The notes below the pieces were generated by a model. It was given only the letters and a program-made list of their open reading frames with translations, was not told where the DNA came from and did not search any database. DNA of 64,000 bases, from NCBI GenBank assembly GCA_003342815.1, contig PTEX01000131.1, forward strand, positions 209,640-273,639, given 5' to 3'. This document shows positions 13,001 through 26,400 of the stretch, in pieces; position 1 is the first letter of the stretch; every line of letters begins with the position of its first letter. This DNA is from Eudromia elegans. Lineage: Eukaryota; Chordata; Aves; Tinamiformes; Tinamidae. Both the position numbers and the translations under genes were made by a program.

Positions 13001-16000
13001 TGAAGATCAATTTTGGTATGAAATAAGAGGAAAACTCATAAAACTGCCTTATTGAGTCTTTCCCTCTTATCAGATAGTATAATAGTGAAATAAGTAGAAA
13101 AAGGAGTATTCTGCTGGTGCATGTCCGTGCTATAGCCCATGTTCCCGTGTAAGTTCCAATAACTGAATGTATATCAGTTTGAGCAGGGCAGCGTGATAAC
13201 AAATGGTAATTGAAATGTTCCAGGCCTTGCTGTCTAGGACAAAGTTTCTTTGCAGTTCATTAAGCACCTGTGAACATATATTATTTAAGCTAAACATCAG
13301 TCAGTTCTGCTCAAGTAAGAGTTTTTAAAAAAAAGTTCAGTAAAATGGGCTTGTAGGCTTGGACTGGTCAGTGAAGACCACCTTTTCAGCAAGGTGGTTG
13401 TTCCTTGTTTTCTATCAAAAGGAGTAGTATCTATCTAGGTAATCAAATGGGCTTTCTAAAATGCCAGCAGCTTGAAACATGGCTCGCAGTGAGCGCTGCG
13501 GGTGTTCCCCTGCACACATATGGCATTTTTGCTTTGAATTTGGATGTTGCAAATGCTGATACGCTATGTTGGTATCTGGTAGCTTGTTCTGAGCTTTTTA
13601 GTTTACTGATAAATAATTTCTTAAGCACACTTTTCTTCAACTGAACAATAGCCTGCGTGCTAAACTTCAGCATGTTTTTCAAGTACTCTTCATTTTACAT
13701 TGCTAGGATAAGCTTCTTTTGAAATAGACCAGGTCAGAAAAGCTTTAGAGGAAGTTTTGAATGAGATGAACACCTTTTCTTGACGCCTGTATATCAAAAA
13801 TAGCTTTTCCAAATCACTGTAAATGTGGGTAGAATAAGCTTGGCTGTTACAGTTCAAGAATGCAGTGTCTGAAGTAGAAATAACTTATTAAATGAGAATA
13901 TAAGAAGGGACAGCTCAGCTGAGAATACAATACAGATTTAAAAGCTGATGTTGAAAACTAGTGCTATATCCCCTTGATACCATTTTGGCATTAGGAAATG
14001 ATGTTATACATTAATTTATTATTTCCAGTAAAACAACAGTTTGGACTTTCCAGTTCTTTCAATTTATTGGGACATCTGAAAGGAAGTGTTTGAAAAATAG
14101 AAACCAAATCATAACCTTGTCTATTGCATCCACCTTCAACAACCAGTCCTCCAAAGTGGATAATCAAACCAATCAGCAAGACCTTAGGCCAAATGCTAAA
14201 ATACAATCCCTGTTAATGATGATAAGATATATAGCAGTAAAGTGCAGAATATCAGATGGATCTATATGTGTGTAGACTTTTCTTTTTCTCATTTCTGGTA
14301 GGCATTTTTACTTGCTTGTACTGGGAGCTTGGTAAAACATGTCTCATTGTCAGTATTTGTGTCTTCTATCCATGTGCTGAACCCCAAACCCTGATGCAGT
14401 TGCATTTTCCTTCCCACCAGATTTCTGTGTGCATCACCTCTTCCGCAGGCGTCACCTTCCCTGGCACGAGATTCATTCTGAGGTTGTCCTTCTGTACACT
14501 GAGTCTACAATGTTTTACTACAGTTTCAATCAAGGGAGCTCTAGTAATTTATACTTGGGGTTACTTAGATTACTCGCCTTTGCCATGTTTCTGATCGCCT
14601 CCCACATGGCATTAATATTCTCCTTTATCTTTGAAGGAAAATCTTCTATGCAGCCACATCTATCTCAAGTTATTTTTTGTGTCTGTATCTTGAATTCTTA
14701 AAAAAATCTGTGTTATCTCTGGTTCACCAATTTCATTCGGTTCTTTATAATAACAGAACTTACACAGACACATGTAGTTGCTCTTACAGAATGTTGTCCT
14801 AGTCATCACTATCTCTTCTTAGGTTCAGATAGCATAATAGTTCTGGTCATTACTCATGTGTCTAATGAGAGTATGGTTGAGCTGATGAGTAGGCTTGCAT
14901 TTAGGTATCCAATTATGCCTGTTCATAAATCTTATTAATAGTTTCCCACCCAGGATGATTTCAGAATCTCTACCAGTTTTGCTTTCTTGTGGATGATGTT
15001 ATGTCTGGTTCCTACTAGGAGAGTGCTCCTTAGGTCTGTTCCGGTCCTCTAACTTTTCTAGAAATGTTCTGAAATCCTTCATAAGATGAAGATTTTCAGA
15101 CTTTTCTTATGCTTATTTTGCACAGTGTTTACTGGTTTTGTAGATGAGAAATGGTAACTATTCCAATCATTTTCTTTTAAAGATGCTTAAAGTAGCAAGG
15201 CAAGAAGTACAAGAGTAAGTATTTAAAACAGATCCCTAGAACTACAGCCTGGTACATGCTCTGTGCTAACTCTAGCAGCAATCTAAATGAATGGCAATGC
15301 AGTGGTATAAAAAACACAGCCACTCTGAACAAACAAGTATTAGTCATGGTCAGGCCATCAGTCTAAAAATTTTTGAAGTCCTTTGTAGTCATGCAGAATC
15401 CTTTCATTAAAACAAATCAGTGTTCCTGAGTTAAAGACTTGGTCACTGGGGAAAATATAAAGAACAAGTCTGTGCAATTAATCGATTGTTAAAGGGCTAC
15501 ATTTGCACTGCTGGCAATAAAAAAAATCACAAGCTTTATTTTCCCATGCTCACATATGGCAGCTTAATGATTCTTCACGCACAGTCCTTCAATAATAACT
15601 GATAAACCAGCTCATCAATATCTATTTAACAGCTTTAATTTGTTTACTGATTCATGGTATCTCTATAGGCTTGTCTATCCCTTACTCCAACTCATGCTTA
15701 CCTCACATTTTTGCTGCTGTAATGGTGAGTGTTGAGGCAGCTTTTGTTAAACTTCTGTTATTCTTCAAGGTTCCTTTCACCTTTTGTTTCCTCAAGTGCT
15801 GTTCAGTTTGTTTGACAGTGAATGGGAGAATTTCAGCCATCAACATACAATGTTTAATGCAAAACACTGATGAGTCAGTAGGTCAGCACTTATCTGTCTA
15901 TTTAAGCTATCAAGGCTGTGCTAATATCATTTATGCAGGAGCTTTTGTTCTCTGTCTAGGTTTGAGCACAAGCAACCCTGCTGTCCTTGACACTTGGGCT

Positions 16001-19000
16001 TCAGTACGTTCCAGCTCTGGTTTTCAGTGGAAGTAGGAAAACAAGAGATTTACCTTCTAGAAAAGAAGCTCACAAGCACCACACGCTTCCCACTTTCCCA
16101 GGAGTTTTTCTTTAATGCAAAATGGTTAGTACTATTGCTGCTTTTCATATCCCAACTGCTTTATTGTAGCTTAACTTACTGATAAAGAAACTTTATTTCA
16201 TTACATATGGCAAAAATGTTTGGCTTGTCAGAGAAAGGCGGGGGAAGGAAGCCGTCCTTAGGAGACGCATGGCTGTAAACCCCATTGCAGCAGACCCCAT
16301 TGCAGCGGGTGTGCTGTCTGCATTGTAGGTCGTGCTCTTCACCAGCAGCACAGACCTCATGAGAATGGCCTCCAGGTACCATGGGCAGGGATTTTCAGGG
16401 CATTAGTAACAGTCCTGGATTTCTCAGGAAACACCTGCTAATGGGGAAGATTTAAATGGAGAGATGGTCACGGTGTGATCTGAGAGTGAGGTAGCAAATT
16501 TCTGGTCCTTAGCATCCAAATGCTGATGATCCCTTGTAGTTAAGTGTAGCTGCCTTGTTCTACTGGAAGCAATAAAACTTACTGCTGTGAAAGCACAGAT
16601 CCACTCCAGTCGAATTTCACCTACAAGATATGTTAAAGGCTCAGTTTCTCCACCCCCTATTTCTGGTGCTCAGGGGGTCTGAAAGGAGTATCAAAGGCAG
16701 GAAATAACCCTTCTCCTTTCTCCTCTGACTCTTTAAGTTGTAAAACAATTCGTTAGCACTGCTTCGCCTTCTGCCTTTTCCATGTGGTCCCTCCCAGTTC
16801 TAAGTAGGTACACCTAAACATGGACTTTTACTGCTAAATCTTAAAAACAAACATGAAAATACCAGCAGGAAGCGGGGGAGTTATCTGTACAATTACAGTG
16901 TAGCTCCAAATCAGCTTTGTAAACTCTTGAATGCCAATATACTGTGATCATCTTCCAGCAATATTTAACAACCAGCATTTCATATATGTACATGATCAGG
17001 AGTTTGAATGTAGTAGCAATAACATCTTGCAAAATACTCATGTCAGGCAAGTTGCACTGCCAGCCTTGGAGGAATCAAGTTGCTTTAAATCACTTGTGGC
17101 ATGACAATAATTGATAATCACACAATTAATTTGGAAGTAGAAGCTTTTGGATGTCCAGGCAAACCTGTTGTTCCCCCCTGGTGCAGCAGGTTGCCCATGG
17201 GCTCCTCCGGGTGCCTGAGTGAGGACAGGAGGAGAAGTGGAGAGCCTGGATTTGCATTTCTTTTAACGTTCACCTGCAGGTTCACTCAGAAGGCGGCAGC
17301 CACAAGTAGCATTATCTGATGCAATCTTACTGGTGGAAAACACATAAACCCTGGTTAATTCAGCTGAGAATCTGACATGGTTTGTCTATAATTTATGTTA
17401 TTTAACCCATTTTAGAGAGCTACCCTTAAGAAACAGTGGCCTTAGGTTGTCGTACTGCAGACATTTGCATTTTCTGTAGCATTGTGGCGGTGTAGGTAAC
17501 AGTCCTCTGCATATCTATCCCTATGCAAGATGTTCAATACTCACTTTTATTGGCCATCAGCCAAGCTAACTACACTGGAGAGGATGCTGTTCCAGAGCCA
17601 TTAAAGTTTCTGTGTTCTGCTTATCCACAGAGTAATTACCTCTTGATTTAAAATACCGTGATCGTCATGCCTATATAATATAATTCTGATCCCGATAAAG
17701 ATTTTAAACAGATTGTTTCTCAGTTTAGTCAGATGGGTAGGTCTAACCTCCTGAATAAACTTTCAACTCACACCTCTCTCACAAAATAAAAATGTTTTAA
17801 AATTTATTTGGCTCAAAGTTCTATTGTATGTGTTTGTTTTGGCTTTTTGTTATTTGGTTTCTAACAGAATGTTGTAAAGTTTATGTAATTTTGGGTCTAC
17901 CAGTTAATGTGTCCCCTGCAGGCAGACTCCATATGAATTAGAAAGAAATTCAATTATTGAACTACTGATAACTTATCTCAACAGAATGCAAATGGATTAA
18001 GATGGTTAAATGCTCACTCTTATAAATGTACCATTTAACTGGAAAACATGCTTTTTCGAGAAAAACAACCACACAAAAAGCTATTCTGATGTTTTATACT
18101 TTTACATTTTTTATGCATTTCATATTAGGCTATTTACAAAGCATGCTATAGTGGTCTTGATAAAAGAAATTAGCATGAAAAACTGTTTTACAAACATGCC
18201 AATCAATCTATTGCGTTTCCTTAAAGATATAGCGGAAGTGTTTCCCTCTTGAAAGGTGAAATTACAGCACTGATAAAAAAAAATGTGTTTTTTCTAAATA
18301 CAATTGTTTTTCCAAGGCATTATTTACTATAGTAGTAGAAAATCAGACTTTGTTATTTATGAAATATGACTATCTCTAGGTATGGTGATCATTTGGTATA
18401 TATGGGACAGCTAATTTGATTTTTGTTTTAAAAAAACCCAAACTTTCGTCAGTCTATTTCCTAAGTTGATGGTAATTTTTATAGTGATTAATTTAAATTA
18501 TCTTATTGTCTTCTAGCCTTTGTTATTTGATATATTCAGAAATTGGTCTATGAATGGTGTTGCTCGTCTTTACAACCAATTCAGGTCATATGTTTTTAGT
18601 AAGCTAATGAAACATGCATTGATAACACAGAAATCCATTTCTATGCAGTGCCTTTACTGTGTGTGCCCATATTGTCTTCACTAGTGCATTTTCCTGAGTT
18701 AAAAGCAAAACAAACCACATTTTTATTTAAAAAGTGAGAAGTGAAGATGATATATGAGTCTTATCGTCATGGGGTTAAAAGGTTAAATTCCGTGACAGTG
18801 TTTTTTAAAAATAAGGCTGTGGGATAATGAATGATATCTGTCATGGTGTATTATTATTGAATTCTTCAGGTTGCCCAAGCTGTGTTTGAAAAACAGTATC
18901 CTTCAACTACAGCTTAGTCCTACAGTTTAGAGGGCCTGTAACCCACAGTGAAAAGGACATTCATATGTATACTTAAGTATAGGAATGTTTTGCTATGAAA

Positions 19001-19518
19001 AGACCATTGCAGATGCTTTTGTTGATCATAAGGCTGCCTTTCTATTAAGGAACATAATTCTGTTACAGCAGGCAGATTTCAATATTTTCTTAAAAATAAT
19101 GCAGTGGCTACTAAAACTTGCCAGTAAGCAAACAACTAATAGCTGAGGCCTGCTTCCTCCTCCTCCTTCTCCTCCTTAATATTAGATTAAATGGCTTTCT
19201 GTTGTGTTTTTTGATGATTTTACTAATGAACTGCTTGAGGCAAGGAAGAGAAAAAAACTAACACAGATGAAGCTACTTAAAAGCATGTGAGTTGCAATTT
19301 TCTTTCATCTAGTCACATAATCTGATCTATGGTCAAGGAGCTATGAGGTATTTGTGACATGGGAAGGAAAATCAGACAGTATATATCATTGTAAATAACA
19401 TATACAATGCCTCTCAGTTCTGTCACTCAGAATTATATCAGAGAGTTTGTATGTTTTATATCCTTTGTATCATTTTGTATTTTGTTTTGTATCCTAAAGA
19501 AGTGATGATCTTTTCCAG

Positions 19519-19586
19519 GAGAGTGAAGAACAGATAGATCAGATTGCTTGCAGGAACCTCCAGAAAATGTTTCCAACAGCTTCAAG
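19519..19586 (+). other. Candidate internal exon (68 bp)
   Basis: The acceptor-like GATCTTTTCCAG (19507-19518) and donor-like AAG|GTATCT (donor GT at 19587) bracket a 68-bp open segment. It encodes 22 residues plus two bases, starting ESEEQIDQIACRNLQKMF. The composition is protein-like (acidic start, then an amphipathic helix-like part). The 68-bp length would leave phase 2, so a partner exon would have to match. The donor is only fair, and many such segments occur by chance in 64 kb. I do not recognise the protein. Confidence 0.25.
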
Positions 19587-20560
19587 GTATCTTATATCAC
19601 TATATAGGTCTCTACAACAAACATTTACCATAATACTGTGCTTTTTTTGTTTCTTTAAAATATCCAAATGATGCAATACTCTGCTTTAGCACTCTCTGAT
19701 ATATTGGTTTAAGCTGGGGTGAAAGGTTCTTAATTTTTTGTTTATCAGAAGGTTCCTGCTAGAAGCCAATCTGTCTTTACAAGAAAAGAATCAAAACCCT
19801 AGAATAAGGACAATAGAACATATTAATAATTTAGGGAATAATTATGCAGGATCTTCAGGGAGAAAAAATAAGGGAACAGCTCTGGAATGCAGCGTAATTA
19901 TTAAAAGGAGCAATATATGTTAAAAAAAAAAAAAAGCCATTGCACTATACTGTGTTAGTGTAGATAAGGAAGTGACTGTCTCGTCATTCTGCATATGGGC
20001 CCTTCCCCTAGACATGATGCAGGGTTCTGGGGTAGCATTAGGAAGTCTTGTGGACTAGATTTGATGCTTTTCGTCCTCCTCTTCTTAGTGCTTTCATCTG
20101 TCAGATAAACTCAAAGCGGTATCTAAATAAATTCTGAAATTCTGAAATATCTGCAGTTGGACCAATAATTTGTATATAAGCAATAAAAACATTAAAGAAA
20201 AAAGTGTAACTGAAATGAATATAAAGGGAAGTAGTGATAGAATCAAGAAGGCACAGGCACAAAATTGATTACAACTATTAGGAAATATGAAAGGAAGAAA
20301 GGAATCTGTAAAATATTAGAAGTAAGAGGAAGGAATGCTACTTTGTCTGTAGGCAGAAAGAACAGGAAATACAGAAGAAAGGCTGTGGTGTTCAGTGCTT
20401 TCTTTACCTCTGTCTGAACACTTGAAAAATGAGGCTAATTGTAACCTGTAGATTAGCACAATCACTTTTAGTAAGGAGGGAACATAGGCACCAACAGGGA
20501 AAGAATGTGTAGGCAGAATGATTTCAAGTCTGCAAAGCCTGATACAATTCACTCTGCAGT
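19587..20560. other. Unique AT-rich sequence, no gene recognised
   Basis: No gene was recognised. A 61-codon frame (19738-19923) is followed immediately by a run of 13 A at 19922-19934. That could suggest a retroposed transcript, but no target-site duplication or gene match was seen. Confidence 0.6.
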
Positions 20561-21165
20561 ACTTGAGAAATTACCAAAGCAATCTAGAGAGGCTCATGTA
20601 TAAAACCTCTCTCGAATTGGAGGTCAGATGGAGGAAAGGCTGGAGCCCTGGAAATTGTCAGCCAATCTGTTTTTCTTTGTTAACTTGGAAGATACTTGAA
20701 CAAATTATTAAACAGCCTCTAAGTATCTGGAAACAAGTGAATGCTGACATTGATTTGTTCTTGAAAAATCAATCTAATTTTCTACTTTGACATAATAATT
20801 GGTCTATGCAGAGAGAGAAAAACAATGGATGATATAGATCTTAACATCTTTAGAAGCAAAGTAGATTGATACAGTCTCCAATAAAATTACCGTATTGTGG
20901 AGTAATGGGTCTGTAAGCACTGTATAGCAGGGACGAAGTTAACTCCAGTAGCAATAAAAAATCAGTTCTAAAGGGATCCATCTGCAGAATGTCCAGACCA
21001 GACCTATAGAAGACTAGGAAGGGAAGAAAACAATCTGGGAAAATCCAATTTGGGAATAGACTGGCTTCCTAAGAGGGTTACTAGTGGATGCACCAAGAGG
21101 AAAAGGACTACCTTGCAACTGATAATTTCAAAGAAGGCCTCATAAAGTGGGTAAGGCCATTATGT
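20560..21165 (+). mobile_element. Ancient CR1-type LINE fragment with internal loss
   Basis: The 5' part (about 20640-20730) matches the CR1 ORF2 stretch leading into the RT domain, including GAAGATACTTGAACAAATTA followed by TTAAACAG. Near 20835-20885, GATGATATAGATCTTAACAT followed by GATACAGTCTCC corresponds to the RT motif that reads D-IYLDFSKAFDTVS in intact CR1. Near 21050-21085, GGAATAGACTGGCTTCCTAA resembles the block near the end of ORF2 (N-W-RLP). The distance between the first and last blocks is much shorter than in an intact element, so deletions have removed much of the RT core. Several stops are present and no 3' octamer tail is visible. It belongs to the same old layer as the 4.5-kb and 52.3-kb fragments. 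Confidence 0.7.
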
Positions 21166-22718
21166 GTCAATTATAGCAGGCAGTATGTGGAATTAATGGA
21201 CAGATTTCTGATCTGGGGCAAACTGGCTCTGACTGGAAATGATGACGAAAATGATGATGCCTTACATCATCCCTTGCTACACTGGCCCCCAAGAGTGCTT
21301 ACCCATCTCTGCTGTGCTCTTAAAGAAAAGTCTGCTCAGATTTCTGAAGCAGAACCAGACTGTTTGAGAATTACAGTAGGAAGCCATGAATATGGACCAG
21401 CACCAAGACACTGTTGATGACACTTAGCGTGAAGGCACTCTGAGAGTTATACTGAAGGGCTGGACTGCCTAACATGGAGTTGAGCCTTGGCCCTGAAGAG
21501 TCAATGGACTTTGCCTTGTGTAGGCCAGGTGCTGGGCAGTAGGTGAGGCCACCTCACTTAGCACTTTTCCTGAATGGTCAACACGTTGACACTCAACTCT
21601 CAGCTCTTCAGTTTTGGAATGACTGGTAGTCACATCTCAGTCTTAGCTGATAGTTGTGAGGCAATAGAGCTCACCTGGGAGAGCCGAAACCAGGAACTTA
21701 ATCAGTCCTGACAGGGCTAATCTAAGGGATTCCCCAGGAATACTTGGCTATTGAAAGACAGTGGCAATGCTCATAGTTTGAATGATGGACTGTTATCATG
21801 ATGAGGGATTCTGGAATCACCAGTAGAGAGAGTTGTGATAGGTCATCCTTCCTGCCTGAGGGGACCATGGAGTAAGAGACTAAGCCATAGTAGTTTCCTG
21901 GATACTGATGGTGTTAGCAAGTTCCTGACTGTGAGCTGATTCTTTTGTCAATAAGCGCAAAGTGAAAGAATTTGCAAATGTAAGGAACTAGATAGGGCTG
22001 TGATCGAAACCACATCAAAGTGGGTCATCTGCATCCCACAATTGTTCATTCACATCAAAGAAGCCTGTGTATAGTGAAGTCAAAGGTTAAAATGACAGAC
22101 ATTCAAGCAGTGAATTAAGGGTTTTTTAGAAGAAGAAATACTTGCTCTAGGTGATATTTCACAAGGAACTGAGATTGAATCTTGAGATTGTCAGAGTTTG
22201 ATGTAAAAAAGGGAAGATGACCAAGTGATCGTCCTGGTCAAGATATAGCCAACATGTAAGAAACACTCCTTGTATCTCTGAGTTCAGTACATTCTCAGCC
22301 AAGTCACTGAGAACAAAGGTATTAAGATATATAAGCACTCGCACCCCCCCACTCCCCAAAACAAAACAAAAACTCCAAATCCTGTAATCTAGGCTTCTGA
22401 ACACTTCAGATACCTAAATCCACCTGGATTGCAGGAACGCCTGCTCCCTGGGCTGACCCATCAGTGACACCTAACCCCAGTGTCTGCCACTTTGGGGGCC
22501 TGCAGTGGAGTTGAGGCTCCAGCAGCCTCTCATACTGAGCAGCTGGGACTGGGGCTCTTCGCTGATGGTTTCAGTCAGGCAAAACATCATTTCAGAAGGG
22601 CTTAGTAGACACACACACACACACAAATCACAATCCTAATGACTAAAAAGCTTCACTGGAAAGTGGGAGGGTTTTTTTGTCTTCCTAGTCCAGGTGTAGA
22701 TAAATTTATAGCACATCT
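21165..22718. other. Unique sequence between two CR1 copies, no gene recognised
   Basis: The first 250 bp carry the rest of a 109-codon frame (21088-21417, beginning inside the decayed CR1 end) with balanced composition but no recognised family. Beyond that there are only short frames, a C run near 22344-22350 and the (AC)8 repeat at 22609-22625. Confidence 0.6.
22609..22625 (+). repeat. (AC)8 microsatellite
   Basis: Eight AC dinucleotides lie just upstream of the CR1 insertion at 22.72 kb. The array is short. Confidence 0.9.
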
Positions 22719-22719
22719 T

Positions 22720-23475
22720 TGGTCCTGCACCTGGGGAAGAATAACCCTAGACACACCTACAGGCTGGGGACCAACTTCCTGGGGAACAGCCCCGCAGAGA
22801 GGGACCTGGGCGTCATGGTGGACGACAAGTTGACCATGAGGCAGCAGTGTGCCCTCGTGGCCAAGAGGGCAAATGGGATCCTGGGGTGCATTAAGCAGAG
22901 CGTCTCCAGCAGGTCGAGGGAGGTGATTCTGCCCCTCTACTCAGCCCTGGTGAGGCCACACCTCGAGTACTGTATGCAGTTCTGGGCTCCCCAGTGCAGG
23001 AGGGACATGGAGCTGCTAGAGAGAGTCCAGCGCAGGGCCACAAAGATGATTAGGGGTCTGGAACATCTGCCCTATGAGCAAAGGCTGAGAGAGCTGGGCC
23101 TCTTCAGCCTGGAGAAGAGAAGACTGAGAGGGGACCTGATCAATGTATATAAATATCTCAAGACAGGGAGTGAAGAGGAGGGGGCTGGCCTCTTCTCAGT
23201 GGTGACCAGTGATAGAACTAGAGGAAACGGCCACAAATTGAGGCACCAAAAGTTCCACAGGAACTTGCGAAGGAATTTCTTAACAATGAGGGTGACAGAG
23301 CCCTGGAACAGGCTGCCCAGAGAGGTGGTGGAGTCTCCTTCTCTGGAGATCTTCAAAACCCGCCTGGACACCACCCTGTGCCACATGCTCTAGGGGACCC
23401 TGCGTGTGCAGGGGGGTTGGACTAGATGACCTGTAGAGGTCCCTTCCAAACTTAAGCATTCTATGATTCTATGAT
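22720..23475 (+). mobile_element. CR1 LINE, 5'-truncated, with open C-terminal ORF2 frame
   Basis: CR1 is the dominant avian non-LTR retrotransposon; ORF2 encodes endonuclease and reverse transcriptase. This copy starts inside ORF2 at the VLHLG motif and runs to the 3' end. The frame (about 22721-23393, stop TAG) is unbroken for about 224 codons. It shows [47 protein letters not shown], a basic VQRRATKMI segment, [14 protein letters not shown] and the terminal [20 protein letters not shown] block. It ends with the CR1 3' UTR (GGTTGGACTAGATGACCT), two ATTCTATG octamers and ATC. The catalytic RT core and endonuclease are missing, so it cannot move by itself. The absence of frame disruptions makes it the youngest-looking copy here. 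The first codon of the frame is TTG, which is not a real start. Confidence 0.97.
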
Positions 23476-26400
23476 CTTTCAGGGTTTTGGGATGGTAGAA
23501 CAGCCTAGGCAGTCTAGACTATGCCCCCCCTGTTCATAAAAGTATATTTTGCAGTAAAACTTTTCAGGAGCGAGCAAAAGTAAACATACTTTAGGTAAGC
23601 AAGCTATAGAGGTAAGAGACCTTGGGTTCTGGCCTGGCCTCTTATGCTTCCTTCTAGCTCATGTCTGATATAAATAAATGAACAGCCCCAGGGCTTTTCT
23701 TTCCCTCAACCCATAACAGCTGGGTTGCAAGGTCAAGTGCAGGTTATAAAGCAAGATATCTTAGTCTGCAGTCTGTTACCTAACAGACAGGCATCATCAT
23801 GCTCCTGGTGGAAGGAAAGAAAAAAAAAATTCTAAAAGAACAACTACGAGCTCTAATCCCAGGTGGATGAATGCCCTGACATGCAGCCTAGATCCAGATC
23901 TCTTAGAACTGAAGGGAAGCAAAAAGTTTTAGATATGTTTTCATTGCCTAAACTTCCTACTTTTAGCCCATTCGTAACTTTTTCCAAACACGTATTTCAG
24001 TGTGTACCTCTTTAAGATGCTCTACTTTAAACATTTAATCCTGGTTTTCAGGCTTTTTTTTGTTCCTTGTACTGAAAAATGAAGGAGTCTACTAAATCCC
24101 TTATGATATTATTCCTAAATACATAAATGCACAGCAGGAATGCTAATCTGAAGGAGTTACGTATTTGGCTTACTGTGCCTCAGGTCACATTTAAATGCTG
24201 AATAGCAGCACAGTGGTCTTGTGAGGACAGATATATTAACATAGTATGATGTTCAGATACAGCAGCAATGAGGATCTTCACTGTAGCCTTCCCGTCAAAG
24301 CAAATCCAGTCTTGTTCATGTAAGTACATGGATATGAAGTGTGGCAGAAGCAGACTCTGTCTATTTGTTGGGATCTTGGGAATGCAAACATGGACTTTGC
24401 TAAAGCCAATTGCAGTTATGCCAGTAACTAAGTCAGTGTAACTATTATTATACACAAAATACTCATAAAATACTACCTGCCTGCTCTTTATTGGTACTAA
24501 ACTAAACTCTGTTATAGATTTTGTCAATTTGTGTTGGTATATTTTCCACTCCTTTGTGGTATTGTTTTGTATATAAGATAATAAAACCTGCAAATAAAAT
24601 TAATTCAAGAGTGTATCATAACTACATAAATATACAGGAACTATGTAATCATAGAAACACTTTGATAGAACATTTTAATTTGCTGTGAACATGAGTATGA
24701 TAATGCACATGGTGTAATCAATACACCTTTCCAAAGAACCTTGTCTGGGAAAATCCAAAAAACGTATCTTGCAGTCAGTAATAAATATTTCATTAAATTA
24801 TCTCCAATTTAACTTTCACTGTCATTGGCAAACCTCTAGTGGTACATAGTTTTTCCTCTTGATTTTATTTCCCTGGTAACATGCAGTCATCTCACAGCCC
24901 TTGGTTTTTGATCTACAGTGTATTGCCTTGCCTTAGATTAACCTCATAGTCATTATCTCATTTAAGTAGGTAATATTTGACCATCTAATCAGCTTAAAGC
25001 AACTTGGGTAGAATAATACAGGCTTACATTTGGCATTCAGGAACATTTTTGAAACAATAAGAAAGTGATTTCACAAAAATATACGATCTAAATTATTCTC
25101 TTTCTGCATGAAAATGCATACTGCTTTTACTGACATAATTAAATTGCCTGTGCATCTGACTTGTTAATAATGAAAAAGCAAACCCTGGAGTGTTTAGATG
25201 ATTTGCTGTGTTCATTTAAAGCAAGGAATTCAGCAGTACCTCTTCAGGCTTTTACTCTTTTTGTGGAATATAAACAGAATAAAAGCAGTGCCATTGCTTT
25301 TTAGAATGGAAAATTTCATACAGATTCATTATTCTTCTGTTTTGAGTGCTCCTTTTAGGTGCTTACATTTGTGTATGCTAATTAATATGAAAGGGAAGAA
25401 AATTCAGCTGATCTTTTCATCACAACATAGAAAGAAGTATAGTCAAATGTCATACCTGTCAAAGTGCTGTTTTCAATAGATAAGCTTCCCCTCCCACCTC
25501 AAGGCTTTTGTATGTTTTCTAGTGAAGTATTTCTAGGTGCTCTTGGAGATCTTGAAACTTAACAGCTGCTGGTACAGAGGCCAGGTTTATGAGTGGCAGG
25601 TGAGAGATACTGCTGCTTTGGTGGCTGTTACAGCGTTTGTACTGTGGGATAATGGAGATGCCGCCTTTCTGGCAGATAAAAGTTCTTCAGAAACCTGAAT
25701 GGAGGCAAATATGTAATTGGAAGGAAATGAATCTAGTGTCAAATTGGGACTTGCAGGATTTGTCTGCATAGAGCACTAATGATTTTAAATCAAAATGATT
25801 TTTTAAAGTGGCTTAGAGGTATGAAAAACATTTCTGAAATGAATGTTGCCCATGCAAGCTGATTGTCCTCAGTGTGTCACAGAGAAGCAGTATAATGGGC
25901 TGCTAGATTTGTCTTTACTGTTATAAACTGAGTTTGTAATATGTTTGGAAAAAGGCGCTTGTCATGCTTAGACCGAAGATTAGGTAACATGCATTAGTTA
26001 AGACATCTGTTCAGTACTTTATATGTAATCTGTTCCCTGTGAAGCTTCATTTCTCATTCACTGCACATCATCCAGCATACACTTCTTTGCACTTCTGCCT
26101 CGTTTACTAGGTACCATCCATCTTCTCCGAAAATATGTCAGTAACTTTCCATGTTCTACTGCTTTCTCACAACCTTAGTTTATTTTATAATTATTAAAAA
26201 TTCAGGAATTTCAATAATTTCTACGCTACGTATTTAATTTTACATAATGAAAGTTTTGAAGGATGTGGAGATGTGATCCTATCTGCCTTAATTCTGAGGA
26301 GAATGAATAATCCTGCAAAAGCAAAAAAACCCCTGTCCTTTTGCTGCAAACAATTTCCAAATTTTTCAAAGACCCACAATCCATCTCCGAGTCCTCTACC

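Larger units (their letters stand above)
9443..19518. other. Mostly unique sequence, no gene recognised
   Basis: The longest frame here begins at a true ATG (9443) and runs 162 codons to 9931. However, it contains a 46-bp tandem duplication whose length is not a multiple of three, so the two copies are read in different frames, which argues against coding. A second long frame on the minus strand at 10488-10991 coincides with a GC-richer patch (10680-10960). Pyrimidine-rich runs occur near 10605-10650. No transposon with a recognisable reverse transcriptase, LTR or terminal repeat was seen. Confidence 0.6.

Noticed and set aside
14570..14700. Minus-strand frame of about 43 codons with helix-like composition
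   Set aside because: It looked like a retroelement ORF1 remnant, but no block could be matched to any LINE I know and no adjacent ORF2 was seen.
18870..18918. Short frame after TTCTTCAG
   Set aside because: Only 15 codons to the stop and a poor pyrimidine tract.
19738..19934. Frame followed by 13 A, like a retroposed transcript
   Set aside because: No matching gene was recognised and no target-site duplication found; A runs of this length are common here.
24180..24593. 137-codon minus-strand frame
   Set aside because: It opens at TTG with no early ATG, and no domain or splice signals support it.
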